Assembly: GCF_015674855.1 (NCBI RefSeq)
Contig: NZ_JADMLG010000004.1
Location: forward strand, 434,001 to 498,000
Length of the DNA stretch: 64,000 nucleotides
DNA from: Nocardia bovistercoris
GTDB lineage: Bacteria > Actinomycetota > Actinomycetes > Mycobacteriales > Mycobacteriaceae
Direction: 5' to 3'
Part shown: positions 35,743 to 44,794 of the stretch, piece by piece
Layout: each line of letters begins with the position of its first letter
Position numbering within the stretch: the stretch's first letter is position 1
Notes under the pieces: generated by a model
Seen by the model: only the letters and a program-made list of their open reading frames with translations
Told to the model about the DNA's origin: nothing
Databases searched by the model: none
Made by a program: the position numbers and the translations under genes

Positions 35743-37551
35743 TCACCGTAGGTCGGCTTCCTCGGCCCGAACGGCCCACTGCGCGAACCGCTCGCCCGCT
35801 TCGCGATGTTTGATGAAATTGCGGACCACGCGTTCGATGTAGTCGCCGAGCTCGCCGGTCGTCACCTTGTGCTGACGCAGTTTCCGGCCGAAGGCGCTGT
35901 CGAAGCCGAGGCTGCCACCGAGATGAACCTGGAAACCCTCCACCTGATTCCCGGCGCCGTCGTCGACGAGCTGACCCTTGAATCCGATGTCGGCGATCTG
36001 GGACCGCGCGCAGGAGTTCGGGCAGCCGTTGATATTGATGGTGACCGGCACGTCGAGCTGGGCGTTGAGATCCTCGAGCCGCTGCTCGAGTTCGGGCACC
36101 AGCGCCTGGGAGCGCTTGCGGGTCTCCGCGAAGGACAGTTTGCAGAACTCGATGCCGCTGCACGCCATCAGATTCCGCCGCCACAGCGAGGGACGGGCCT
36201 GCAGGCCGAGCGGGGCGAGTTCGTCGATGAGCGCGTCGACCTTGTCGTCGGGCACGTCGAGCACGATCAGCTTCTGGTACGGGGTGAACCGGATGCGATC
36301 GGAGCCGATGCGCTGCACCGCGTCGGCGACCTTCGTCAGCACGGTGCCCGAGACGCGGCCCGCGATCGGGGAGAAGCCGATCGCGTTGAGCCCGTTCTTG
36401 AGCTTCTGCACGCCGACGTGGTCGATGGGCTTGGTCGGCTGCGCGGGCGCCGGGCCGTCGATCAGCTTGCGCTTCAGGTACTTCTCCTCGAGCACCTCGC
36501 GGAACTTCTCGATGCCCCAGTCCTTGACGAGGAACTTGATGCGGGCCTTGGTGCGCAGTCGCCGGTAGCCGTAGTCGCGGTAGAGCGAGACGATCGCTTC
36601 CCAGACGTCGGGCACCTCGTCGAGCGGAACCCAGACGCCGACGCGCTGGGCCAGCATCGGATTGGTGGACAGCCCGCCGCCGACCCACAGATCGAGGCCG
36701 GGGCCGTGCTCGGGATGTTCGACGCCGATGAACGCGACGTCGTTGATCTCGTGCACCACGTCCTGCTGACCGGAGATGGCGGTCTTGAACTTGCGCGGCA
36801 GGTTGGAGTATTCCTTCTTGCCGATGTAGCGGCGCACGATCTCCTGGATCGCGGGCGTCGGGTCGATGATCTCGGTGAGCGATTCGCCCGCGAGCGGCGA
36901 GCCGAGCACGACGCGCGGGCAGTCGCCGCACGCCTCGGTGGTCTGCAGGCCGACGGCTTCGATGCGCCGCCAGATCTCGGGGACGTTCTCCACCTCGATC
37001 CAGTGGTACTGCACGTTCTCGCGGTCGGACAGGTCGGCGGTGTCGCGGCCGAATTCGGTGGAGATGCCGCCGAGGGTGCGCAGCTGTTCGACGCTGAGCG
37101 CGCCGCCGTCGCAGCGGATGCGCATCATGAAGTAGCGGGCTTCGAGCAGGTCGATGTTCTCGTCGCCGGTCCAGGTGCCGTCGTAGCCCTGTTCACGCTG
37201 GGTGTAGAGACCCCACCAGCGGAAGCGGCCGCGCAGGTCGCCCTTGTCGATGCTGTCGAAGCCCTGTTTGGCGTAGATGTTCTCGATGCGCGCCCGGACG
37301 TTGAGCGGGTTGTCGTCCTTCTTGGACTGCTCGTTCGGGTTGAGCGGCTCGCGGTAGCCGAGCGCCCACTGGCCCTCGGCCTTGCGGCGTACCGGTTTGC
37401 CGGTGCGCGCCCTCGGTCCCGCGGGCGCCTCCGCGCGCGGACGGTCCGGCCGGACTCGGCGTTCGGAAGCGGGGCGCTGGGGTCGCGCCTGCCTGCCCGC
37501 GGGTTCGGGGCTGGACTGATCGCTTGGACCGGCGTCGGTGCTCGACGTCAT
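35743..37551 (-). CDS. sirA: Ferredoxin-dependent sulfite reductase
   Basis: Product of 602 residues. The siroheme/[4Fe-4S] assimilatory reductase converts sulfite to sulfide with six electrons from ferredoxin. The cluster/siroheme ligands appear as CSGIEFCKLS and NGCPNSCARSQ; repeated ferredoxin-like and NiR/SiR domains are present, with the NirA-like YTQREQGYDGTW and TTEACGDCPR. A Pro/Arg-rich, hydrophilic N-terminal 50 residues is unusual and probably disordered. ATG 37551 has AGGAG eight bases upstream. First structural gene of sirA-cysH-cysD-cysN-CbiX, 133 nt downstream of a cysteine leader ORF. Confidence 0.96.
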   Translation of the reverse strand: MTSSTDAGPSDQSSPEPAGRQARPQRPASERRVRPDRPRAEAPAGPRARTGKPVRRKAEGQWALGYREPLNPNEQSKKDDNPLNVRARIENIYAKQGFDSIDKGDLRGRFRWWGLYTQREQGYDGTWTGDENIDLLEARYFMMRIRCDGGALSVEQLRTLGGISTEFGRDTADLSDRENVQYHWIEVENVPEIWRRIEAVGLQTTEACGDCPRVVLGSPLAGESLTEIIDPTPAIQEIVRRYIGKKEYSNLPRKFKTAISGQQDVVHEINDVAFIGVEHPEHGPGLDLWVGGGLSTNPMLAQRVGVWVPLDEVPDVWEAIVSLYRDYGYRRLRTKARIKFLVKDWGIEKFREVLEEKYLKRKLIDGPAPAQPTKPIDHVGVQKLKNGLNAIGFSPIAGRVSGTVLTKVADAVQRIGSDRIRFTPYQKLIVLDVPDDKVDALIDELAPLGLQARPSLWRRNLMACSGIEFCKLSFAETRKRSQALVPELEQRLEDLNAQLDVPVTININGCPNSCARSQIADIGFKGQLVDDGAGNQVEGFQVHLGGSLGFDSAFGRKLRQHKVTTGELGDYIERVVRNFIKHREAGERFAQWAVRAEEADLR

Positions 37552-37591
37552 GGGGTCGCTCCTGCTGGGTGAGTGGTACATCCTGGCTGTC

Positions 37592-37615
37592 GGCGCGAGG
37601 GGCTGAACTCGCGCC
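37592..37615 (-). promoter_or_regulatory. Hairpin in the sirA leader RNA
   Basis: On the transcribed strand GGCGCGAG (37615-37608) pairs with CTCGCGCC (37599-37592) around an 8-nt loop, between the leader ORF stop and the sirA Shine-Dalgarno. It is a candidate element of cysteine attenuation. Confidence 0.45.
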
Positions 37616-37684
37616 CGCGGTTGTCAGCGGACCGATGCGGTATCGGGAGTGAATCGGGAGTGACCCGGGATACGCGCCGCTGGA

Positions 37685-37777
37685 CTACCGGTGGGAATTG
37701 GGCAGACAGCTGGCGCTACAGACGCGCTTGTAGTCGACGTGGCGACGCGCCACCAGTCGTACTCCAGATCCGCGCAT
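37685..37777 (-). CDS. Leaderless cysteine-attenuator leader peptide upstream of sirA
   Basis: A 30-codon ORF beginning MRGSGVRLV with the core ARRHVDYKRVCSASC and ending NSHR then TAG. Both cysteines (20 and 24) use TGT, whereas sirA uses TGC at its cluster cysteines. The RRHVD...C pattern is that of the actinobacterial Cys leader peptides (Ms4527A type, upstream of the M. smegmatis sulfite reductase gene). ATG 37777 has CACAAT at exactly -12 to -7, so the message is leaderless. When cysteine is scarce, ribosomes pausing at Cys20/Cys24 would change folding of the 133-nt spacer and allow sirA-cysH-cysDN expression. The mechanism is inferred from mycobacteria. Confidence 0.82.
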   Translation of the reverse strand: MRGSGVRLVARRHVDYKRVCSASCLPNSHR

Positions 37778-38181
37778 GGGCCTATTGTGCCATGTACGAT
37801 CGTCGGTTCCGACCGCCCTGCCAGTATTTTCCGTGGAACCGGGGGAAATTCCCTGGACCGCGCGGTCTATTTGTGATGGTCGTCATATTCAGGCGCGGGC
37901 GAGCGTACTTGCGAGTAGGGGAAATGTCCGATACGTGATGTCGCGCGGGCGGATGGTCGACCGATGTGTGGCCGCGGAGTCCCGGTCGGCAATGCCCGCA
38001 CTCGCGGCCGGGAGCCGAGTCGTGGCCGAAACCGGCGCCGCGGGGCAAAGGCCGGAGGGCGGGATCGGGCCGAGGTATCTCGGTCGACCCGATCGCCTCG
38101 AACAGGTTCGGCGATGTGGACCGGTCACGCGGACCCACCTGCGGCGTCGGGCGCGGATCGGCGGAACGGCACACTGGAAGG
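37778..38181. other. Divergent control region, sulfur operon / hemW
   Basis: No gene. Contains the leader -10 (37783-37788), the leaderless hemW -10 CACACT (38170-38175), and between them GGGAA-A-TTCCC (37843-37853) directly followed by TGGACCGCGGTCTA (37854-37867, 14 bp palindrome with one mismatch). The last two resemble sequence upstream of subI and are candidate regulator sites. Confidence 0.45.
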
Positions 38182-39390
38182 GTGAGTTCACCCGCGGCAA
38201 CCCCGATCGCCACCGAATCCGAGCAGCCCGCGCTGCGCGACTTCGGCGGCGGCCCGTTCGGGATCTACGTGCACGTCCCGTTCTGCGCGACCCGCTGCGG
38301 ATACTGCGACTTCAACACCTACACCGCGGGCGAACTCGGCACCTCGGCCTCGCCCGATTCCTGGCTGGAAGGGCTGCGCGGTGAACTGTCCGCCGCGGCC
38401 CGCCGATTCGCGCGCCTGCCGACCCCGACCCCCGAGGTGGCGACGGTCTTCGTCGGCGGCGGCACCCCCTCACTGCTCGGCGGCGACGGACTTGCCGCCG
38501 TACTCGACGCCGTACGCGCCGAGTTCACCCTCGCCCCCGACGCCGAGGTGACCACCGAGGCCAACCCGGAGTCCACCGACCCCGCCTTCTTCGCCCGCAT
38601 CCGGGCGGCGGGCTACACCCGTGTCTCCCTCGGCATGCAGTCCGCGGCGCGCCACGTGCTCGAGGTACTCGACCGCACCCACACCCCCGGCCGCCCGGTG
38701 GCCGCCGCCGTCGAAGCCCGCGCCGCAGGCTTCGATCACGTGAACCTCGACCTCATATACGGCACCCCCGGCGAGCGTGACGCCGACATCGACGCGGGTG
38801 TCGACGCGGTGCTCGCCGCCGGGGTCGACCACGTCTCGGCCTATTCCCTCATCGTCGAGGACGGCACCGCGCTGGCACGCCGGGTCCGCCGCGGCGAACT
38901 GCCCGCCCCCGACGAGGACGTGCTCGCCGCCCGCTACGAACGCATCGACGCGCGGCTGTCGACGGCGGGTTTCGACTGGTACGAGGTATCCAATTGGGCC
39001 ATCGGCGATTCCGCGCGCTGTCGGCACAACCTCGGCTACTGGGATGGCGGCGACTGGCTCGGCGCGGGTCCCGGCGCGCACAGTCACGTCGGCGGGGTGC
39101 GGTGGTGGAATGTCAAACATCCGGCGCGCTACGTCGACCGGGTCGCGGGCGGTGGCCTGCCCGCGGCGGGCTGGGAGGCGCTCACCCGGTCCGAGCGTCA
39201 TACCGAGCGCGTAATGCTCGCGGTGCGGCTGCGCACCGGGCTTCCGCTGTCCGATCTCGATCCCGGCGGGCGCGCCGCCGTGCCCGCCGTCGTGGGTCGA
39301 GGGTTGGCATCCGTGGTCGGCGACCGGCTCGTCCTCACCGATCGCGGCCGCCTGCTCGCCGATGGCGTGGTACGTGAACTGCTGGTATGA
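38182..39390 (+). CDS. hemW: HemW, radical SAM heme chaperone
   Basis: Product of 402 residues. Radical SAM cluster CATRCGYCDFN (CxxxCxxC plus the family's fourth aromatic Cys-less position F), FVGGGTPSLL, SLGMQS, and a HemN-like C-terminal domain. HemW proteins lack the residues for coproporphyrinogen oxidase and instead carry heme; the older label is HemN-like. GTG 38182 has CACACT at -12 to -7, so it is leaderless; the open frame upstream to 37966 is not used. It is adjacent to the siroheme/sulfur operon, divergent. Confidence 0.93.
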   Translation: MSSPAATPIATESEQPALRDFGGGPFGIYVHVPFCATRCGYCDFNTYTAGELGTSASPDSWLEGLRGELSAAARRFARLPTPTPEVATVFVGGGTPSLLGGDGLAAVLDAVRAEFTLAPDAEVTTEANPESTDPAFFARIRAAGYTRVSLGMQSAARHVLEVLDRTHTPGRPVAAAVEARAAGFDHVNLDLIYGTPGERDADIDAGVDAVLAAGVDHVSAYSLIVEDGTALARRVRRGELPAPDEDVLAARYERIDARLSTAGFDWYEVSNWAIGDSARCRHNLGYWDGGDWLGAGPGAHSHVGGVRWWNVKHPARYVDRVAGGGLPAAGWEALTRSERHTERVMLAVRLRTGLPLSDLDPGGRAAVPAVVGRGLASVVGDRLVLTDRGRLLADGVVRELLV

Positions 39391-39500
39391 CGCCCGCCAC
39401 GTGATATGTGGGCACGATGTGCGCCACAGTCTGTGCTCGGTTCACTATCGCCGAGCCGCTTACCCGTATAGGCTCCCACCAACCCCAAGGAGTCAGTTCT

Positions 39501-39710
39501 ATGCCCTCGGCACGAAACATCACCCTGATCCACGAGCAGAACGAGTTCGCTGAGGCGCGGGCCGCGGAGAAGGCCGAGAACGCCCGTCAGTGCGCGATCG
39601 CCGCCCGAACCGTCGCGAGCCACGCCGAGAACGCCGCCGACTGCGAATCGCTACTCGCGATGCTCGGACTCGACGCGCTCGCGGGCAAGCAGGTCGGATC
39701 CCCCCACTGA
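39501..39710 (+). CDS. Small conserved-looking hypothetical protein
   Basis: A 69-residue protein, MPSARNITLIHEQNEFAE onward, with one long amphipathic helix rich in Ala/Glu (FAEARAAEKAENARQCAIAARTVASHAENAADCESLL). ATG 39501 follows AAGGAG with nine-base spacing. No membrane segment or signal peptide. It looks like a real short gene by its Shine-Dalgarno and codon use; its function is unknown. Confidence 0.65.
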   Translation: MPSARNITLIHEQNEFAEARAAEKAENARQCAIAARTVASHAENAADCESLLAMLGLDALAGKQVGSPH

Positions 39711-40114
39711 ATCGCACACCTCGCCGCGCGCCGGACATGTGAGCGCGGGCGTCGAGAGCGTGGGCATTCCGCGTTTCGGACGCGCGGCACCGTGATCGCC
39801 GCCGATGCCCGCGCCAGCGGTATCCGAGCGCGGATGCCCTGATCGCCGATGTCGCGGTACGCGGGCGCCGTGTTGGAAACGCGGATGCCGCGCCGGAATC
39901 GTGCGATCACCGAACGGGTGGGCGGAATCCGCCGACGAGTCGCGATACGTGCCGACCGGTCCGGCCGCTTAGGCTCGTGCGCATGCCCGGTCGTGTCTCG
40001 GCCCGCGTCGAGTCGTGTCGCTGTCAGGTCGGCGTGTGTGCGCCGCCCCGGATCGTGACCGGCCGGGATGTGTTGTGCCCGTATGCGCATCCGCATCCTC
40101 CGAGGAGATACGAA
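39711..40114. other. Intergenic region upstream of the secreted hydrolase
   Basis: No gene accepted. TAGGCT at 39970-39975 is a plausible -10 for the downstream hydrolase. An in-frame extension from ATG 39983 has several Cys codons (SCRCQVGVC) but would bury the signal peptide, so I do not use it. Confidence 0.4.
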
Positions 40115-40933
40115 ATGTCGACCGGCATCACGAGATTCGGCTCCGCCCTACGTTCCTGCCTCGTCACCGTCGCACTGGCGCTGACCGCGGTCCTTTGCAC
40201 CGCGCCCGCGCACGCCACGCACCTGCCCACCGTCGTCCTCGTGCACGGCGCCTTCGCCGACACCACCAGCTGGGACGGCGTCGCCGAGAAGCTGCGCGCC
40301 GACGGATACACCGTCGTCGTCCCCGACAACCCGCTGCGCGGACCGGCCTACGACGCCGCCGCGGTGCAGCGCGCCCTGGACGCCATCTCCGGGCCGATCG
40401 TGCTCGTCGGCCACTCCTACGGCGGTTTCGTCATCAGCCAGATCCACGACCCCGATGTCGAATCCCTGGTCTACGTCGCGGCTTTCGCCCCGGCGGGCGG
40501 CGAATTCGCGCAACTGCTCCTCGACCCGGTGCGCTTCCCCGGCAGTCAACTGCTGCCGCCCGCGCTGCAACTCACCCTGGTCGAGAACGATCCCACCGGC
40601 ATAGCGGGCCGCAATATCGACGGCTACGTCGCCCCGGACCGGTTCCACGACGTCTTCGCCCAGGACGTCTCCACCGACACCGTCGCGACCATGATCGCCC
40701 ACCAGCACTCGATCGCCATCGCCGCCAATCTCGAACCGTCGGTCGCGCCGTCCTGGGCCGAGACGCCGAGCTGGTACCTGATCTCGGGCGGCGACCGCGT
40801 GATCCCGCCGTCCGCGCAACGGTTCATGGCCGAGCGAATGGGCGCGCGCACCACCGAGATCGACGCATCGCACGCCTCCCTGGTCTCCCGCCCCGACGAG
40901 GTCGCCGCTGTCGTCGAGGCCGCGGCAGGCTAG
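40115..40933 (+). CDS. Secreted alpha/beta hydrolase
   Basis: Product of 272 residues with a Sec signal peptide (hydrophobic core SCLVTVALALTAVL, cleavage after APAHA near 34). The mature enzyme has LVHGAFADTTSWDG, the nucleophile elbow GHSYGG (Ser), a late Asp in YLISGGDRVIPP, and His in IDASHASLVSRPDE. It resembles the EstC/EST-family esterases of the salicylate-esterase-like group. ATG 40115 is preceded by GAGGAG. It stands alone, between hemW and hrcA, and is probably an accessory insertion. Substrate unknown. Confidence 0.85.
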   Translation: MSTGITRFGSALRSCLVTVALALTAVLCTAPAHATHLPTVVLVHGAFADTTSWDGVAEKLRADGYTVVVPDNPLRGPAYDAAAVQRALDAISGPIVLVGHSYGGFVISQIHDPDVESLVYVAAFAPAGGEFAQLLLDPVRFPGSQLLPPALQLTLVENDPTGIAGRNIDGYVAPDRFHDVFAQDVSTDTVATMIAHQHSIAIAANLEPSVAPSWAETPSWYLISGGDRVIPPSAQRFMAERMGARTTEIDASHASLVSRPDEVAAVVEAAAG

Positions 40934-41143
40934 TACGCCCGGCTCGCCGAGCGGTGTCGTGATCGGGCCATGCGATTCGTGTATGGCCCGGTCAGGGCAT
41001 CGGGATACGCGCGCTGCGTCGGTGAGCTATTGGTGTATCGGCAACTAGACTGGATACTCGGACGGAATCGGGAATCGCCGATCGTGCCTCCCGTGCGCGT
41101 CCGGTGCGAGGGCGGCGTACCGAGGAGTGAGGAGGTAGGCCCG

Positions 41144-42175
41144 ATGTCGAGCACCGAGGACAGGCGCTTCGAGGTCCTGCGTGCCATCGTCGCGGACTAT
41201 GTCGCGACCAAGGAGCCGATCGGTTCGAAATCCCTGGTAGACCGTCACAATCTGGGTGTGTCCAGCGCCACCGTGCGCAACGACATGGCGGTGCTGGAGG
41301 CCGAGGGTTACATCACCCAGCCGCACACCAGTTCCGGCCGTATCCCGACCGACAAGGGCTACCGCCAGTTCGTGGACCGCATCTCCGAGGTCAAGCCGCT
41401 CTCGGCGGCCGAGCGCCGAGCGATCATGGAATTCCTGGAATCCGGCGTCGACCTCGACGACGTGCTGCGCCGCGGCGTGCGATTGCTGGCCCAGCTCACC
41501 AGGCAGGTCGCGGTAGTCCAGTATCCGACCGCGTCGGCCTCCACCGTCCGCCACATCGAGGTCGTCGCCTTGAATCCGGCGCGTCTGCTGCTGGTGGTGA
41601 TCACCGACACCGGACGCGTGGATCAGCGGCTGGTCGAACTCGGCGCGCTCATCGACGACGAAGATCTGGCCGCGCTGCGCGGCATGCTCGGCGGCGCGAT
41701 GGACGGCAAGCGCTTGGCCGCAGCCTCGGCCGCGGTCGCCGAACTGCCCGAGCACGCGCCCCCGAAACTGCGCGACGTGCTGATCCGGGTGTCAACGGTG
41801 CTGGTGGAGACGCTGGTCGAACATCCGGAGGAACGCCTCGTCCTCGGCGGCACCGCCAACCTCACCCGCAATGCCGCCGATTTCGGCCTTCCGGGTTCGC
41901 TGCGCCATGTGCTCGAGGCGCTGGAGGAGCAGGTGGTCGTGCTGAAACTGTTGGCCGCCGCCCAGCAGCCCGGCACGGTGACGGTGCGCATCGGCGAGGA
42001 GACCCAGGTCGAGCAGATGCGCGGCACCTCGGTGGTGTCGACCGGTTACGGCGTGTCGGGCGCGGTGCTCGGCGGCATGGGCGTGCTCGGCCCGACCCGC
42101 ATGGACTACCCGGGTACCATCGCCTCGGTCGCGGCCGTGGCCCGCTATATCGGCGAGGTACTGGCCGAGCGGTGA
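41144..42175 (+). CDS. hrcA: Heat-inducible transcription repressor HrcA
   Basis: Product of 343 residues with the N-terminal winged helix ([21 protein letters not shown], then [19 protein letters not shown]) and the central GAF-like HrcA domain. HrcA represses groE/dnaK operons through the CIRCE element with GroEL help. ATG 41144 has GGAGG upstream; TAGACT at 41046-41051 is a likely -10. I see no CIRCE inverted repeat (TTAGCACTC-N9-GAGTGCTAA) upstream, so autoregulation is not evident here. dnaJ follows. Confidence 0.95.
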   Translation: MSSTEDRRFEVLRAIVADYVATKEPIGSKSLVDRHNLGVSSATVRNDMAVLEAEGYITQPHTSSGRIPTDKGYRQFVDRISEVKPLSAAERRAIMEFLESGVDLDDVLRRGVRLLAQLTRQVAVVQYPTASASTVRHIEVVALNPARLLLVVITDTGRVDQRLVELGALIDDEDLAALRGMLGGAMDGKRLAAASAAVAELPEHAPPKLRDVLIRVSTVLVETLVEHPEERLVLGGTANLTRNAADFGLPGSLRHVLEALEEQVVVLKLLAAAQQPGTVTVRIGEETQVEQMRGTSVVSTGYGVSGAVLGGMGVLGPTRMDYPGTIASVAAVARYIGEVLAER

Positions 42176-42419
42176 GCGGCGGGCCGGAGCGCGACAACGC
42201 CGCTGCTACTCTCGAACCTCCGGCCGGATAAAGTTGAGTGCAGGCGACTGATGTCGCCTGAGCGTATGCGACTGAATGCCGTCGGCGGCGAGGGTGCCGT
42301 GCGGCGCACACGGTCGGAACGGTGTCGATCGAACGCGGTCGACGCCGTGCGGACACCGATGATCCCACGCCCGACCGGTCGGTCGGAGGGTGGAGAGCGA
42401 CCAAGGACTAGAGACTCAC

Positions 42420-43574
42420 GTGGCACGGGATTACTACGGATTGCTCGGCGTCGCGAAGAACGCGACCGATCAGGAGATCAAGCGCGCCTACCGGAAGCTG
42501 GCGCGCGAACTGCATCCCGACGTCAACCCCGACGAGGTGGCGCAGGCCAAGTTCAAAGAGGTGTCGACGGCCTACGAGGTGCTGTCGGACCCGGAGAAGC
42601 GCCGCATCGTCGACATGGGCGGCGATCCGCTGGAGTCCGGTGGCGGCGGCGCGGGTTTCTCGGGCCAGGGTTTCGGCGGCCTCGGCGACGTCTTCGAGGC
42701 GTTCTTCGGCGGCATGAGCGGATCCGGTGGCGGACAACGCAAAGCGCGCGGCCGGGTGCAACCGGGCGCCGATTCGCTGCTGCGCACCCGGTTGAGTCTG
42801 GCCGAATGCGCGGTCGGCGTCACCAAACATCTCACTGTCGACACCGCCATCCTCTGCGACATCTGCCACGGCGCGGGCACCAACGGCAAGTCCGCGCCGG
42901 TGCGCTGCGAAACCTGCGGCGGCGCGGGCGAAGTCCAGTCGGTGCAGCGTTCCTTCCTCGGTCAGGTGCTCACCTCGCGCCCGTGCCCCACCTGTCGCGG
43001 CGCGGGCGAGACCATTCCCGATCCGTGCCACAAGTGCGGCGGCGACGGCCGGGTGCGCGCGCGTCGGGAGATCGCGGCGCCGATTCCGGCGGGTGTCGCC
43101 AACGGCATGCGGGTGCGTCTGGCCGCGCAGGGCGAGGTCGGTCCGGGCGGCGGCCACGCGGGCGACCTGTACGTGGAGATCGTGGAGCAGCCGCACGATG
43201 TGTTCGTGCGCGACGGCGACGACCTGCACTGCACGATCCGCGTACCGATGGTCGACGCCGCGCTCGGCACCACGGTCGTGATCGACACCATCCTCGACGG
43301 CCCAACCGAACTCACCATCGCGCCGGGCACCCAGCCCAACGAGGTCTCGGTGCTGCGCGGCCACGGCATGCCGCGGCTGCGTTCGGGCGCGCGCGGCGAC
43401 CTGCTCGCGCATCTGGACATCGTCGTGCCGAACAAGATCGACAGCAAGCAGACCGATCTGCTTCGCAAGTTCAAGGGCATGCGTGATCGCGATCGCGCCG
43501 AGGTCATGACCGCGCAGTCCGAGCACAACAGCGGTCTGTTCGCGCGCCTGCGCGCCTCCTTCAGCGGACGCTGA
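42420..43574 (+). CDS. dnaJ: Chaperone DnaJ (DnaJ2 type)
   Basis: Product of 384 residues. J domain with HPD in [13 protein letters not shown], Gly-rich linker ([31 protein letters not shown]), four zinc-finger repeats ([32 protein letters not shown]), then the two C-terminal client-binding domains. It stimulates DnaK ATP hydrolysis and delivers substrates. GTG 42420 is preceded by an AAGGA motif 9 bases upstream. It lies in hrcA-dnaJ-rsmE order as in M. tuberculosis. Confidence 0.97.
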   Translation: MARDYYGLLGVAKNATDQEIKRAYRKLARELHPDVNPDEVAQAKFKEVSTAYEVLSDPEKRRIVDMGGDPLESGGGGAGFSGQGFGGLGDVFEAFFGGMSGSGGGQRKARGRVQPGADSLLRTRLSLAECAVGVTKHLTVDTAILCDICHGAGTNGKSAPVRCETCGGAGEVQSVQRSFLGQVLTSRPCPTCRGAGETIPDPCHKCGGDGRVRARREIAAPIPAGVANGMRVRLAAQGEVGPGGGHAGDLYVEIVEQPHDVFVRDGDDLHCTIRVPMVDAALGTTVVIDTILDGPTELTIAPGTQPNEVSVLRGHGMPRLRSGARGDLLAHLDIVVPNKIDSKQTDLLRKFKGMRDRDRAEVMTAQSEHNSGLFARLRASFSGR

Positions 43575-43578
43575 TCCG

Positions 43579-44319
43579 TTGGCCGCCACCGTCTTCTACC
43601 TCGACGAGATTCCGGAGCCGGGGGCGGTCGCGGTACTCGACGGCCCCGAGGGGCGCCATGCCGCGACGGTGCGCAGGATCCGGGTCGGCGAGCCGATCAC
43701 GCTGTCGGACGGGCGCGGTCTGCTCGCGGCCTCGGAGGTGATCGCCACCCAGCGCGACCGCCTCGATCTGCGAATCCTGGAGCACGCGGTGGCGCAGCCG
43801 GTTTCACCCTCGGTGACGATCGTGCAGGCCCTGCCGAAATCCGACCGTTCGGAACTGGCGGTGGAATTGATGACCGAGGCGGGCGCGGATGCGATCGTGC
43901 CGTGGCAGGCCGCGCGATGCGTCGCCAAATGGGAAGGCAAGGCCGCCAAGGGCGTCGAGAAATGGCGCGCGGCGGCACGGTCGGCGGCGCGGCAGTCGCG
44001 CCGCGCCTACATCCCCGAGGTGGCCGATCTGCATCGCATCGGCGATGTCGTGGATCTGGTGCGCCGGGTCACCGAGGGCGGGGGAGTGGCGGCGGCGTTG
44101 CACGAATCCGCGCGGGCGCCCTTCGCCGAACTGCCATTCTCCGAGGCCGGGCGGGTCGTGCTCGTGGTCGGCCCCGAAGGCGGCCTCGATGATGTCGAAC
44201 TCGACGCGCTGACCGACGCGGGTGCGCTGACCGTACTGCTCGGCCCCACGGTTCTGCGCACGTCGACGGCGGCGGCGGTGGCGCTCGGCGCGCTCGGGGC
44301 GCTCACCACCCGCTGGTGA
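43579..44319 (+). CDS. rsmE: 16S rRNA (uracil-1498-N3)-methyltransferase
   Basis: Product of 246 residues, a SPOUT-fold methyltransferase. N-terminal PUA-like part with GRHAATVRRIRVGEPI, then the SPOUT domain with QALPKSDRSELAVELMTEAGA, VVGPEGGLDDVELDA and LGPTVLRTSTAAAVALG, the knot motifs binding S-adenosylmethionine. It methylates U1498 in helix 44 of 16S rRNA. The start is TTG 43579, four bases after the dnaJ stop, so translation is coupled. Confidence 0.95.
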   Translation: MAATVFYLDEIPEPGAVAVLDGPEGRHAATVRRIRVGEPITLSDGRGLLAASEVIATQRDRLDLRILEHAVAQPVSPSVTIVQALPKSDRSELAVELMTEAGADAIVPWQAARCVAKWEGKAAKGVEKWRAAARSAARQSRRAYIPEVADLHRIGDVVDLVRRVTEGGGVAAALHESARAPFAELPFSEAGRVVLVVGPEGGLDDVELDALTDAGALTVLLGPTVLRTSTAAAVALGALGALTTRW

Positions 44320-44632
44320 CCGAGCCGTTCGGCCGGTGCGTACCGAAGGCGGGCGCGGCGACCCAGTCCGGCGCCGCGGCCGCGTGCGACCGGCGCACCA
44401 ACTGCTCGAAATGCGAGCGCGACACCGGCGCGGCGATACCGCAGCGGCGGCATTCGACCACCTGTCCCGAAGGTATCCGGGCCACCCGCGCGCCCGCGAC
44501 GGTGACGACGGCGCGCACTTCGCACAGCGCGTGCTCGGCGGCACGACCACAGCGGTGACACGGCAGTTCCATGGCGGCGCGCGACCGGGCGGTGCGCCGG
44601 ATGTCCCAAGGTACGAACACGGCGAACCTCAC
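44303..44632 (-). CDS. Small zinc-ribbon-like hypothetical protein
   Basis: Product of up to 109 residues with two CxxC pairs, CHRCG and CRRCG, about 36 residues apart, consistent with a single zinc ribbon. The rest is short and basic. GTG 44632 gives the longest form and has no clear Shine-Dalgarno; ATG in MELPCHRC is an alternative. The end overlaps the convergent rsmE by 17 bp. No function is assigned. Confidence 0.5.
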   Translation of the reverse strand: MRFAVFVPWDIRRTARSRAAMELPCHRCGRAAEHALCEVRAVVTVAGARVARIPSGQVVECRRCGIAAPVSRSHFEQLVRRSHAAAAPDWVAAPAFGTHRPNGSVTSGW

Positions 44633-44794
44633 GATCGGATGACGCGCTCGACCCTACTGAACCGCCCTCGCGCGTAGCACACGGGGTCCTCGACCGCGCG
44701 GCGACCCTGATTATTCACTGTGCCCTGTCGGTGCGGCGCGTTAAACTTCAGGCAACGCATCAAGTCGAGACCGGAAAGCAGGCCATAGCCACTT

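Noticed and set aside
39977..40114. N-terminal extension or Cys-rich leader before the secreted hydrolase (SCRCQVGVC)
   Set aside because: It is fused in frame without its own stop, would bury a good signal peptide, and TAGGCT is one base off the leaderless position; a strong GAGGAG marks ATG 40115.
40934..41143. CIRCE element upstream of hrcA
   Set aside because: I looked for TTAGCACTC-N9-GAGTGCTAA on both strands and found no acceptable match.
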